This document shows, one piece after another, positions 39,430-49,082 of a stretch of DNA of 64,000 nucleotides (position 1 is its first letter; every line of letters starts with the position of its first letter). The stretch is taken from NCBI GenBank assembly GCA_021794275.1, contig JAJYRD010000027.1, positions 1 through 64,000 on the forward strand, in the 5' to 3' direction. The translations under genes and the position numbers were made by a program. A model generated the notes under the pieces. The model saw nothing but the letters and a program-made list of their open reading frames with translations. It did no database searches and was not told the origin of the DNA. The DNA is from Pseudomonadota bacterium. GTDB lineage: Bacteria > Pseudomonadota > Gammaproteobacteria > Acidiferrobacterales > Acidiferrobacteraceae.

Positions 39430-40430
39430 CAGTTTGGGCCCGCGCCGTTTGCGTCCGCCCGGCCCAAGAACCAAGCGACAGCATCGGCCAGCGCCTCTTC
39501 GGCGGGGCGCGGCGCATAGCCTAGGTCGCGCTGGGCCTTTATCGAGTCGAAGAACATATGCTTCGACGCCATGCGCAGTTCATCCAGGGTGACAAGGGGT
39601 GTGGCGGACTTGCGCACGCGCGCGTAGGCCTCGGACGCCAGGGCGACCGGCCAAAGGAGGTGGCGTGACAGACGCACCGAGGGTGGCTTGCGGCCGGCAG
39701 CGCGTGCAATGATCATCAAGATTCTCTCGAGTGTCAGGTTTTCGCCACCCAGGATGTAGCGCTCCCCCACCCGCCCCCGCGCGTGGGCGAGCAGGTGCCC
39801 CTGCGCCACATCATCCACATGAACGATATTGAGGCCTGTGTCGACATAGGCTGGTATGCGCCCCCAGGCCGCGTCGCGCACCAACCGCCCGGTCGGAGTC
39901 GGCTTGATGTCGCGCGGCCCGACGGGCGTTGAGGGATTCACGATCACCGCGGGAAGACCGAGACGTATCAAGCGCCGGACTTCCTCCTCGGCGCGGAACT
40001 TCGACCGCTTGTAGGGCCCTATCATGTCGGCCATCGTCACCGGCGTCTCCTCGTCGGCAACACCCCCCGGGACAGAACCCAGGGTGGCGACGCTGCTCGT
40101 GTAGACGACGCGCCGCACACCGGCCGTCAAGGCCTCCTCCATGAGCGCGCGCGTCCCCTCGACATTGGCGCGGAACATGGCCTCGTGATCGGGCGCCCAT
40201 AGCCTGTAATCCGCGGCCACATGGAACAATGCGTCGCAATCGCTCATGACCCCCCGCAGCGACGCAGGTACGAGCAAGTCGCCACAGACGCGCTCTACGG
40301 GGAGCTCCGCGATATTCGCAAGCGTACTCGTCTTGCGCACGAGAACGCGTACCCCGTGCCCGTGCGCGAGCAAGGCGCGGGCGACCGCCGAGCCAACGAA
40401 GCCGGACGCCCCTGTCAGCAATGCCTTCAT
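39429..40430 (-). CDS. hpnA: Hopanoid-associated sugar epimerase (NAD-dependent)
   Basis: MKALLTGASGFVGSAVARALLAHGHGVRVLVRKTS...CDALFHVAADYRLWAPDHEAMFRANVEGTRALMEEAL. Confidence 0.95.
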   Translation of the reverse strand: MKALLTGASGFVGSAVARALLAHGHGVRVLVRKTSTLANIAELPVERVCGDLLVPASLRGVMSDCDALFHVAADYRLWAPDHEAMFRANVEGTRALMEEALTAGVRRVVYTSSVATLGSVPGGVADEETPVTMADMIGPYKRSKFRAEEEVRRLIRLGLPAVIVNPSTPVGPRDIKPTPTGRLVRDAAWGRIPAYVDTGLNIVHVDDVAQGHLLAHARGRVGERYILGGENLTLERILMIIARAAGRKPPSVRLSRHLLWPVALASEAYARVRKSATPLVTLDELRMASKHMFFDSIKAQRDLGYAPRPAEEALADAVAWFLGRADANGAGPN

Positions 40431-40445
40431 CGCTCCTCCACGGGC

Positions 40446-41303
40446 CTATCCCACGGGCACAGGCGGTCTGATAGCCACCGGCGCCCGTCCCGGGACTGTG
40501 ACCACCGGCAGGGCCTTGGGCGCAGGATCTGCGAGCGGCGGGGGGTCACGCGGCGCAGGTGAAGGACTGGGCGGCAGCATCATCTGCTCCACCGCCTTCA
40601 GGGGGAGATGGCCGCCATCCTGGAGATAATTCCTATGCTGGAGATAGGCATCGCGCGCAAAGACGTACTTGTCGACTGCGTTCTCGCGCATGTAGCGCAA
40701 GGAACTGCTGGCGTTCGCGCGCGCATTGATGACATCGAATACGGTCAGAGGAATCGTGAGCGCCGAATTGCCGACGTAGTAAAGTACGTTGGTGAATATG
40801 CCCATGATGAGGCTTGGGGCGTTGCGCAGGGTATCGGGGCCCACGAAGGGCAACACTAGGTAGGGTCCGCGCCCCACACCCCAGCGCCCGAGCGTGAGAC
40901 CCGCGTCCTCGACATGCGCCTTCAGGCCGAGCGGGGTCGCGACATCGAAAAGGCCGAAGAGACCCAGGGTACTGTTCACGACGAAGCGACCGATGTCGCC
41001 GGCGCCCTGCTTGATCCGCCCTTGCAGGAAATCGTTCACGATGACGTCCGGGTATGCGACGTTGTGGAAGAAGTTGGTGAGCGAGGCTCGCAAGGGCTTA
41101 GGCGTCACGGTCTTATACATGCGCGCCACGGGGCTCATGATCAGGCGATCCGTGTCGCTATTGAAGGCGTAGAATCGCCTGTTCATCGGCTGCAAAGGGT
41201 CGGGGCCGCTGGTGGTCGCGCACCCCGCCATGAACAAAAGACAACCAAGACCAAAGGTCCGCCCGATGATCCGTGTCGTTCGTCGGCAGAGGTCATCCGC
41301 CAT
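40446..41303 (-). CDS. mlaA: MlaA/VacJ-family outer-membrane lipoprotein
   Basis: Lipobox LLFMAGC; DPLQPMNRRFYAFNSDTDRLIMSPVARMYKTVTPKPLRASLTNFFHNVAYPDVIVNDFLQG. Confidence 0.93.
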   Translation of the reverse strand: MADDLCRRTTRIIGRTFGLGCLLFMAGCATTSGPDPLQPMNRRFYAFNSDTDRLIMSPVARMYKTVTPKPLRASLTNFFHNVAYPDVIVNDFLQGRIKQGAGDIGRFVVNSTLGLFGLFDVATPLGLKAHVEDAGLTLGRWGVGRGPYLVLPFVGPDTLRNAPSLIMGIFTNVLYYVGNSALTIPLTVFDVINARANASSSLRYMRENAVDKYVFARDAYLQHRNYLQDGGHLPLKAVEQMMLPPSPSPAPRDPPPLADPAPKALPVVTVPGRAPVAIRPPVPVG

Positions 41304-41334
41304 GAGACCGCGCTGCTGTGACCGCCTCCACGCC

Positions 41335-41994
41335 CTACCTCTTCGGCGCGCCGCGGCTAAGCTCCGTGACCTTGGCGCGTAAAATCGAAAGCAAAACCGG
41401 GAACCCTTTCTTGCGAATGATGGCCGTGTACTGAGCACGCTTCAGCGCGAGGTCGCTCACACCATTGGCCACGATATTAACGATCTCCCAACGCCCAGCG
41501 CTCCGGGCCAACAGGTAATCGATGGTCGCGTCCTTATGTCCGTGGGTCGTAAGCTCGGTCGCGACCAACACATCGCCCTGCGCCACCGTCTGCGAGGCGG
41601 TCCGGCGGAAATCCTGCCCGGAATAGCGTCGAAACTGGGCCGCATAGGTGGCGACGGTCAGGCGCGCGAATTCAGTCACGAACGCCCGGTGCTCGGCAAG
41701 CGTGAGCTTGTGCCAGTAGGGACCCAAGGTCAACTCCGCGATATAAGGAAGATCATGGCTCGCGCGCACGGCCGGCAAAAGCTTCCGATAGCGCCCCTCG
41801 AATCCAAGCGATTTGCCCGCCTTCATCACCGCAAGCAGCGTATCCTGGAATTGCCGCACCACGGAGACCGCGGGCCCCGTGCGCGAAGCCCACGCGGGCG
41901 TGCCTGCCATCACCACCCAAAGAAAGGCGATCGCCCACGAGGCCGCCCGTCGCTGTCCCGTCTCTTGCCGTCCCATAGCCTCTCCTTCTGCCAT
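41335..41994 (-). CDS. hpnM: HpnM / MlaC-like phospholipid-binding periplasmic protein
   Basis: Signal peptide, then VVRQFQDTLLAVMKAGKSLGFEGRYRKLLPAVRASHDLPYIAELTLGPYWHKLTLAEHRAFVTEF. Confidence 0.9.
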   Translation of the reverse strand: MAEGEAMGRQETGQRRAASWAIAFLWVVMAGTPAWASRTGPAVSVVRQFQDTLLAVMKAGKSLGFEGRYRKLLPAVRASHDLPYIAELTLGPYWHKLTLAEHRAFVTEFARLTVATYAAQFRRYSGQDFRRTASQTVAQGDVLVATELTTHGHKDATIDYLLARSAGRWEIVNIVANGVSDLALKRAQYTAIIRKKGFPVLLSILRAKVTELSRGAPKR

Positions 41995-42017
41995 TGCGGC
42001 GGTTCCCGCCCGGCCGA

Positions 42018-43145
42018 TCAAGCCGACCCGCGCCGATAATCGCGACCTTTCCATCGGGACCGGAACCCGCGAGCATACCACAGCGCCGACGTGAAGGTCA
42101 TAAGCAGAAAGGCGATCCCGGCGACCGGCAGGGCGGGAATCGAAAGCGGCGACTGGCGATAGAAACGCGCGGTCGGCACATAACTTACAGCCATGAACGC
42201 GAGCGCCGCAGCACCGAAGGCCTGGGCCGCCCCTCCGCCCATGATGATCGCCAGGACCGGTGCCACGAATACAAGCAGCATGACCGCCGCGCACACCGCG
42301 AGCAGGGTGTATGAGTAGCGCAGCTGCGTAAAGGCGGTACGCGCGACCATGCGCCAGAATCCGGCGAAGCCCGTGGCCCGCAGCATGACTGCCGAACGGC
42401 TGAGCCCGATCCATATTCCACCCGCGCCACGGGCTTTTATGAGACGCGCCAAGGTGCAATCGTCTATCACCGCGTCCCGCAAGGCCCCGAAACCCCCGAT
42501 ATCGGCGAGGGCCTCGGTTGCGACAAGGAGACAACCGCCCGCGGCCGCGGCCATCGAAGCTCCGTGCCTATTGGCCAAACGGAATGGATAGAGAAGCTTA
42601 AAAAAGTAAATGAAGACCGGCATCCACCAGCGATCCCAGAACCCGCTCATCGCCGGGGTCGCCATAAGCGAAACGAGCGCCAAGCGATCGTGTCGGGCCT
42701 TCTCCACGAGCGTCGCCACAAGGCCGGGCGCCAAGGCGATATCGGCATCCAACAGCAGCACATAAGGGCTTGCGACAACCCTGCGCCCTTGTTCGAGCGC
42801 CCAGAGCTTGCCAGTCCAGCCGGCCGGGAGCGGGGGCGCCTGGATCAGGCTCAAGGACGCAAGGCCTGCCCCCCGAGCAACCTCCGCAGTATCGTCGCTC
42901 GAGCCGTCATCGACTACGATCACGGCCAGGGACGGGCCCTGGGCCGCAAGCGCTCCGAGCGACCGCCCGATCACCGGCGCCTCGTTGCGCGCCGGCATAA
43001 GGACCGTGACGTCGCCCAAGGAGACGCGCGTGGGCGCCGTCGGATCGGCCTCTAGCCGCTCCACGGTGCGCCACGGACGCCAGGGTACGAGTAACAAGGC
43101 AAGCCACGCGGACGCCGCGACCGCCGCAAGGTCCGCCCACGCCAT
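42018..43145 (-). CDS. hpnB: Hopanoid-associated glycosyltransferase
   Basis: DVTVLMPARNEAPVIGRSLGALAAQGPSLAVIVVDDGSSDDTAEVARGAG...PLPAGWTGKLWALEQG. Confidence 0.92.
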   Translation of the reverse strand: MAWADLAAVAASAWLALLLVPWRPWRTVERLEADPTAPTRVSLGDVTVLMPARNEAPVIGRSLGALAAQGPSLAVIVVDDGSSDDTAEVARGAGLASLSLIQAPPLPAGWTGKLWALEQGRRVVASPYVLLLDADIALAPGLVATLVEKARHDRLALVSLMATPAMSGFWDRWWMPVFIYFFKLLYPFRLANRHGASMAAAAGGCLLVATEALADIGGFGALRDAVIDDCTLARLIKARGAGGIWIGLSRSAVMLRATGFAGFWRMVARTAFTQLRYSYTLLAVCAAVMLLVFVAPVLAIIMGGGAAQAFGAAALAFMAVSYVPTARFYRQSPLSIPALPVAGIAFLLMTFTSALWYARGFRSRWKGRDYRRGSA

Positions 43146-43161
43146 CGCGTGCGCTGCGCGC

Positions 43162-44271
43162 CTAGCCCACGCTCTTCGGCGAGGCCCTGCGCACGGTCAC
43201 CACCACCCCTTGATCCTCGCGGGCAGGTTCCGGATCCGGCGCCATGGGGCCCGTCACGCGGGGGCCGCGCAGAAAGACCTTCAACGCCTTAAGCGGGTGC
43301 GCAAACGTATCATTGACCGCCGTCCCCTCGTAACCGCAATGGACCATGCAGTTGTCACACTTGGGATGCCGTCCGGTTCCATAGCGCTCCCAGGGCGTCG
43401 TCTCGATCAATTCGGCAAAGGTCGCGGCATACCCCTCGTCGCTCAGCAGGTAACAAGGCTTCTGCCAACCGAATACATTACGTGTCGGATTGCTCCAAGG
43501 GGTACACTGATAAGTCTGGTTGCCGGCCAGAAAGTCCAGAAACAGACTCGATTGATTGAAGCGCCACTTGGCGCGCCGCTCGCGCCCGAGCCCGAATACG
43601 TTGCGAAACAGCGTCTTGCTCTGGGCACGCCGCAGGAATACATCCTGGCGGGGGGCGCGCTCGTAGCTGTATCCGGGCGATACGGTCACGCCTTCCACGC
43701 CCAGACCGTTCACGAAATCAAAAAACTCGGCAACCTCGGCCGGGTCCTCGTCTTGAAACAAGGTGCAGTTCACGGTGACCCGGAAGCCGCGGTCGCGCGC
43801 CATCTTGATCGCCTCGACGGCCTTGTCGAACACCCCTTCCCGACACACCGACCGGTCATGGCGCTCACGCAGGCCGTCCAGGTGTATGGAGAAGGTGAGA
43901 TACGGCGAGGGCGTATACTCGTCGATCTTGCGCGGCAACAAAAGGGCGTTCGTGCACAGATAGACGAACTTCTTGCGCGCCACGATGCCAGCGACAATTG
44001 CTGGCATATCCTTGTGGATCAGGGGTTCACCCCCTGGGATCGAGACTATGGGCGCACCACACTCGTCCACCGCCTGCAGGCATTCCTCGACGCTCAGGCG
44101 TTTGTCCAGTATCTCGTCTGGATATTCGATCTTGCCACAGCCGGCGCATTCCAGATTGCAGCGAAACAAGGGCTCGAGCATCAACACCAGCGGGTAACGC
44201 TTGTTGCCCCGCAACTTCTGCCCGAGGATGTAGCGTCCGACGCTCCACTGTTGTCGTATGGGCACTTGCAT
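43162..44271 (-). CDS. hpnH: Adenosyl-hopene transferase, radical SAM
   Basis: [65 protein letters not shown]. Confidence 0.96.
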   Translation of the reverse strand: MQVPIRQQWSVGRYILGQKLRGNKRYPLVLMLEPLFRCNLECAGCGKIEYPDEILDKRLSVEECLQAVDECGAPIVSIPGGEPLIHKDMPAIVAGIVARKKFVYLCTNALLLPRKIDEYTPSPYLTFSIHLDGLRERHDRSVCREGVFDKAVEAIKMARDRGFRVTVNCTLFQDEDPAEVAEFFDFVNGLGVEGVTVSPGYSYERAPRQDVFLRRAQSKTLFRNVFGLGRERRAKWRFNQSSLFLDFLAGNQTYQCTPWSNPTRNVFGWQKPCYLLSDEGYAATFAELIETTPWERYGTGRHPKCDNCMVHCGYEGTAVNDTFAHPLKALKVFLRGPRVTGPMAPDPEPAREDQGVVVTVRRASPKSVG

Positions 44272-44298
44272 AGTGATCTCCTACTCCTTGGACCCCCT

Positions 44299-45309
44299 CT
44301 AAAGGGGAGTCCGAGCCTTTTTCAGTAAAGCGACCGGCAGACGAAACGTCGTCGTCTCGGGTTCCGCGGCCATCTCCGTGACCTGCACGACACCGAAATC
44401 CTCGAGTTTCTTCAGGACGCCCCGGACCAGTATCTCGGGGGTCGAGGCGCCGGCCGTTATGCCAACACGCACCGACCCCTCGAACCACGCGGAATCAAGT
44501 TCACTTGCGTCCTGAACAAGGTAGGCGCGCGTCCCGGGCTGTTCGCCCACCTCGCGCAATCGATTCGAATTCGAGCTGTTACGCGCGCCGACTACAAGCA
44601 ACACATCGACACGCCCGGCGAGCTTGCGGACGGCATTCTGCCGGTTCTGTGTGGCGTAGCAGATTCCACTCAGGTCCGGCCCCTGGATCGCCGGGAACCG
44701 CGCCCGCAAAGCCGCAATGACATCCTTGGTATCGTCCACGCTCAAAGTTGTCTGGGTCACATAGGCGAGCTTGGTCTCGTCCGCCACCGAAAGACGCGCC
44801 ACGTCATCGACATCCGAAACGACATAGACGGGCCCCGGGATGCGCCCCCGCGTACCCTCCACCTCCGGATGACCGGGGTGGCCTATGATGATCACCGCGT
44901 ACTTCTGAAGGCTGTAACGCTGCGCCTGGTAGTGAACCTTGGTAACCAAAGGACAGGTGGCATCGAGCACACCGAGATGACGCTCGGCCGCTTCGTCGAC
45001 CAGGGCCGTGGCCACGCCATGGGCACTGAAGATCGTGGGCGCCCCCTCGGGGACCTCCGCCAATCGCTCGACGAACACCGCCCCTCGCGACTTCAGGTCC
45101 TCGACAACATGTTGATTATGAACGATCTCGTGCAGCACGTACACAGGCGGCCCGTAGACCTCCAGGGCCCGCTCAACGATCTCGATCGCGCGCACGACAC
45201 CCGCGCAAAACCCGCGCGGCTGAGCAAGCACGACGTCCATTTCGGGTTTCGATTCCATGTCCCGCAGTCTTCTCCCGATCGCATCCGAGGCTCGGTGGCC
45301 GCGCGCCAC
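44299..45309 (-). CDS. ispH: 4-hydroxy-3-methylbut-2-enyl diphosphate reductase
   Basis: MDVVLAQPRGFCAGVVRAIEIVERALEVYGPPVYVLHEIVHNQHVVEDLKSRGAVFVE...ICYATQNRQNAV. Confidence 0.97.
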   Translation of the reverse strand: MARGHRASDAIGRRLRDMESKPEMDVVLAQPRGFCAGVVRAIEIVERALEVYGPPVYVLHEIVHNQHVVEDLKSRGAVFVERLAEVPEGAPTIFSAHGVATALVDEAAERHLGVLDATCPLVTKVHYQAQRYSLQKYAVIIIGHPGHPEVEGTRGRIPGPVYVVSDVDDVARLSVADETKLAYVTQTTLSVDDTKDVIAALRARFPAIQGPDLSGICYATQNRQNAVRKLAGRVDVLLVVGARNSSNSNRLREVGEQPGTRAYLVQDASELDSAWFEGSVRVGITAGASTPEILVRGVLKKLEDFGVVQVTEMAAEPETTTFRLPVALLKKARTPL

Positions 45310-45391
45310 CGCAATCCCGATACCTTAGCATGCTACTGAACGGCGAGGCCAGGGCACAGGTGCCTAAAGTCCCGCCCGCCGGACGCCGCCC

Positions 45392-46834
45392 TCATGCAAT
45401 CCAGCTCTTCACAAGCATGAGCGCCGCCGCGATCATGACGAGCGTCGCGACCCAGCCGATGATCAGTAGCGCGTTGGACACGATAAAACGTCCCATCACG
45501 CTTCGGCGGCGGGACAAAATCATCATGAACACGAGGAGCGGTACGGCGACAATGCCATTCAAGGCGGCGCTCAGATAGAGCGCGCGCATTGAGTCTACAG
45601 GGAGAAACGCGACACCGAGGCCGGCCACACATACGGCTACCAGCACGAGATAGAAACGCGGGGCCGCGCCCACGCGCGCCTCCAGCCCTTGAGGCCAGCG
45701 GAAAACACCGGCGAGCGCATAGGCGCAGGCCCCGGCCATCGCCGGAATCGCCAGAAGACCGGTGGCCACGAGCCCCGCCGCGAACAACGCCTGGGTCCAG
45801 GGGCCAGCAAGCGGCGCCAGGGCGGCGGCGGCTGCAGCCGCTGTATCGACGTGACTGATGCCATGCGCCCCGAGGGTGGCGGCGGCGGTCACGACGATAA
45901 AAAAGCCCACGATCTGGGAAAGCGCCATGCCGATGTAGGTGTCGAAGCGGATTCGACGCAGTTCCCGGGGCGCCTGCGCGGGTCTTACGACGAGAGGCTG
46001 CTTGCCAGGATCGCGCTGCGCGATCTCGGCCTCCTGGCCCGCCTGCCAAAACAAGAGATAGGGACTGATAGTTGTCCCTGCGATCGCCACCAGGGCGGTA
46101 GCGTAGTGGCGCCCCGGCATAACCGTGGGCACGAGATTCACGAGCGCCTGATGCCAGTCGACGCGCACTGAAAAGGCGGTGATGACATAGGCGAGCAAGG
46201 AAAGCGACAACACCTCAAGCACGCGTGCGTAGCGCTCATAACGGATCCAGACCTCGAGACTCACAATGACGACAAGAAAGCCCACGGCATAGGCTAGGCG
46301 TGGACCGCCCCACAAAAGGCGTGCGGCCCCTCCCATGGCCATGAGATCCGCGCCGATATTGATGACATTGGCGACCAGCAAGGCCGCCACCAGTGAGTAA
46401 CAGATCCACGGCGGAAAATGTTCACGCAGATTCTCGGCGAGCCCCTTGCCGGTCGCCCGCGCCATCTGTGCGCTTACTTGCTGGATGACGGCCACCAGTG
46501 GATAGAATACCCAGAGCGTCCAGAGCATCTGGTAACCAAAGCGGGCGCCCACCTGGGAGTAGGTGGCGATATTGCTTGGGTCATCGTCCGCGACCCCCGT
46601 CAAAAGGCCGGGGCCCAGATCGCGCAGTCCGATCCTTCGCCTGGCCCCGCTCTGCCTCACTGGGTTAGCTGCCATCATCGCAGGGTAGAGGGCGGCGCCC
46701 AAGGCCACCAGCGACCATGGGACCAGGGACGGACGCCGGCCGGATGGGCCGCGCGCTCGCGTCCCGGAATTTAAAACGCCCATTGCGCCAGCGCGCGCGT
46801 CGGCTACATTTCCCCTAGGCGGACGAGAAAACAT
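45392..46834 (-). CDS. NRAMP-family transporter with non-canonical metal-site motifs
   Basis: LGPGLLTGVADDDPSNIATYSQVGARFGYQMLWTLWVFYPL...AIAGTTISPYLLFWQAGQEAE. Confidence 0.88.
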   Translation of the reverse strand: MFSRPPRGNVADARAGAMGVLNSGTRARGPSGRRPSLVPWSLVALGAALYPAMMAANPVRQSGARRRIGLRDLGPGLLTGVADDDPSNIATYSQVGARFGYQMLWTLWVFYPLVAVIQQVSAQMARATGKGLAENLREHFPPWICYSLVAALLVANVINIGADLMAMGGAARLLWGGPRLAYAVGFLVVIVSLEVWIRYERYARVLEVLSLSLLAYVITAFSVRVDWHQALVNLVPTVMPGRHYATALVAIAGTTISPYLLFWQAGQEAEIAQRDPGKQPLVVRPAQAPRELRRIRFDTYIGMALSQIVGFFIVVTAAATLGAHGISHVDTAAAAAAALAPLAGPWTQALFAAGLVATGLLAIPAMAGACAYALAGVFRWPQGLEARVGAAPRFYLVLVAVCVAGLGVAFLPVDSMRALYLSAALNGIVAVPLLVFMMILSRRRSVMGRFIVSNALLIIGWVATLVMIAAALMLVKSWIA

Positions 46835-46972
46835 TATGCCGAGCCAGCGAAGTGGGTTCGCAAGCCGTGCCCTTAAGGCGCCCGGACCCGAACGACCGGC
46901 CAGGAAACCTGCGATCCGCCGAAGACCCCCGGGCACCCCGGGCCTCTAGCGATTACTCAAGGAAGGTACGTC

Positions 46973-47860
46973 ATGACGAGATGTGTAAGGCTTGCAGCCG
47001 CGTGTCTATCTGGGACGATAGCTCTGCTATCCCCATTGGCGGCGATCGCCGGCGCTATCCCTTATGCGATCCAACGCGCCGAACGCGGCTTCTCGGTGGG
47101 TATAGGCTACCTCAATCAAAACTATACCGAGACCGCAGGCGGCGCGGTCATGGACCAGGAGACCGGGTCGATACCCCTCGCATCCCTCGCCGCATCCTCC
47201 CTAAGTGGCGACCCACAGGGCGGGACCTACTGGCGCGTAGAGGGACGCTATGCGCATGGCGACACGAACTACAACGGGCACTTCCTGAATGGTGCACCCG
47301 CGCAGACGACCACCGCCAATACCATCGTGGACGTGAACGGGCGTGTGGGCTTCGCCTATGGTCTGTATCGGCGCATGGCGCTCATCCCCTACTTTTCGAT
47401 CGGCATACACCGCTGGCAGAGAAACGTGGGCAATGGGCAGGGGGCCGGGGGCATAGAAGATTATACGAACGGCAACTTCGGGGGAGGCCTCTTGTGGGAG
47501 ATGGCCCTCGCGCCGCGCGTCGTGCTCGCAGTTCATGCCATGGGCGGCTTCACCTTCGGGGCCCAGATCACGGCCACCGATCCGGTGTTCATCGACTCCA
47601 GTACGAACACCGTCTATTACGCACGCGAGACCAAGGCGCTCGGCGATCGCGCCTACGAAAGCGGCGGCGTGCGCGCGACCTACCTCATAAACCGGGTGTG
47701 GCGTACATTCTTGACGGTCGACGTCACCCATTTCGGCTATGGCGCCTCCTCGAGCACACCGATATTCAGCTCGAACGGCGCCGGCCAGAACGGTTATTAC
47801 GAACCAAACAGCCGCACGACAGAGGTCCTGGTCCTGGCTGGTGTCGGCGCACACTTCTGA
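46973..47860 (+). CDS. Predicted outer-membrane beta-barrel protein
   Basis: Signal peptide, alternating strand pattern, terminal aromatic-rich strand ending in GVGAHF*. Confidence 0.6.
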   Translation: MTRCVRLAAACLSGTIALLSPLAAIAGAIPYAIQRAERGFSVGIGYLNQNYTETAGGAVMDQETGSIPLASLAASSLSGDPQGGTYWRVEGRYAHGDTNYNGHFLNGAPAQTTTANTIVDVNGRVGFAYGLYRRMALIPYFSIGIHRWQRNVGNGQGAGGIEDYTNGNFGGGLLWEMALAPRVVLAVHAMGGFTFGAQITATDPVFIDSSTNTVYYARETKALGDRAYESGGVRATYLINRVWRTFLTVDVTHFGYGASSSTPIFSSNGAGQNGYYEPNSRTTEVLVLAGVGAHF

Positions 47861-48168
47861 CACCCCGCTTAGTGCGGCTCGCCCGAGCGCACGTAAGCGC
47901 CCGCTAAGTCCCCGTGGCCCTCTCGATCCTTCACGACGAGAGGGCCATGTCGCCATCACGGCCCCTCCTCCCCGGGGCATCGCGCGAGGGGCCGCGTGGC
48001 GCCTTGCGCTCCCTCATGCGCGTCGGTAGGCTCAGCGTAAAACGCGCCGGACCGAAGACGACGCGAGCAGCCGGGTGAGCCTGCCGCAGCAACGTGGCAG
48101 CGGCGGACACGACCCTTCGCCAGACCAACACCTAGACCGGACCATCACTGAACCCCGGGAGGGAAACG

Positions 48169-48561
48169 ATGCGGATAGCTCACACCATGATACGGGTCGT
48201 CGATCTCGAACGATCCCTGCGCTTTTATGAAAAAGCCCTCGGCATGCGCGTCCTGCGGCGAACGGACTATCCCGAGGGGCGCTTCACTCTGGCCTTCGTG
48301 GGCTACGGTGATGAACGGGACGGCGCGGTCCTGGAGCTCACCCACAACTGGGACACGACACACTATGACATGGGCACGGCCTTCGGACATGTCGCCCTCG
48401 AGGTCGACGACGCCTCCGCCGCCTGCGAGCGCGTGGCGGCGGCGGGCGGGCGCGTGACCCGGCCGGCGGGCCCCATGAAACACGGAACCACGGTGATCGC
48501 CTTCGTCGAGGACCCTGACAGCTACAAGATCGAATTCGTCGAAAGGCGCGCGCCGCGATGA
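48169..48561 (+). CDS. gloA: Lactoylglutathione lyase (glyoxalase I)
   Basis: MRIAHTMIRVVDLERSLRFYEKALGMRVLRRTDYPEGRFTLAFVGYGDE...VLELTHNWDT. Confidence 0.96.
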   Translation: MRIAHTMIRVVDLERSLRFYEKALGMRVLRRTDYPEGRFTLAFVGYGDERDGAVLELTHNWDTTHYDMGTAFGHVALEVDDASAACERVAAAGGRVTRPAGPMKHGTTVIAFVEDPDSYKIEFVERRAPR

Positions 48562-49082
48562 CGTTGGGGGAGGCTCCCGAAACGACCGACACGCTTTATG
48601 ATTTTCGGGTGCGCACGCTCGCAGGGGCGGATCAGGACTTGAGCGCCTACCGCGGGCAGGCGCTCCTTATCGTCAATGTCGCAAGTCGCTGCGGCTTCAC
48701 GCCCCAATACGAGGGCCTGGAGGCCCTCTACCGTCGCTACCGCGACCAAGGCCTCGTGGTCCTGGGCTTTCCGTGCAACCAATTCGGCGGTCAGGAGCCG
48801 GGAACGGCTGCCGAAATCCAAACCTTCTGCCAGGAACGCTACGGCGTCACGTTTCCGATGTTCGCCAAAATTGACGTCAATGGGCCCGCCGCCGACCCCC
48901 TCTTCCGTTGGCTTGTCGCACGCGCCCGAGGCATCTTTGGCACACGCGCCGTCAAATGGAACTTCACGAAATTCCTGGTTGATCGCAACGGCCGCGCGGT
49001 GCGTCGCTACGCGCCCCGGGCCCGCCCCGAGAGCCTTGCAGCGCCGGTGGAGCGCGCGCTCACAGAGCGCCAGGCCTCCTAA
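48558..49082 (+). CDS. Glutathione peroxidase family protein
   Basis: LLIVNVASRCGFTPQYEGLEALYRRYRDQGLVVLGFPCNQFGGQEPG...VKWNFTKFLVDRNG. Confidence 0.95.
   Translation: MTLGEAPETTDTLYDFRVRTLAGADQDLSAYRGQALLIVNVASRCGFTPQYEGLEALYRRYRDQGLVVLGFPCNQFGGQEPGTAAEIQTFCQERYGVTFPMFAKIDVNGPAADPLFRWLVARARGIFGTRAVKWNFTKFLVDRNGRAVRRYAPRARPESLAAPVERALTERQAS

Noticed and set aside
42808-44328. 506-aa plus-strand ORF antisense to hpnB/hpnH
   Set aside because: Overlaps two confidently identified genes on the other strand; no domain pattern
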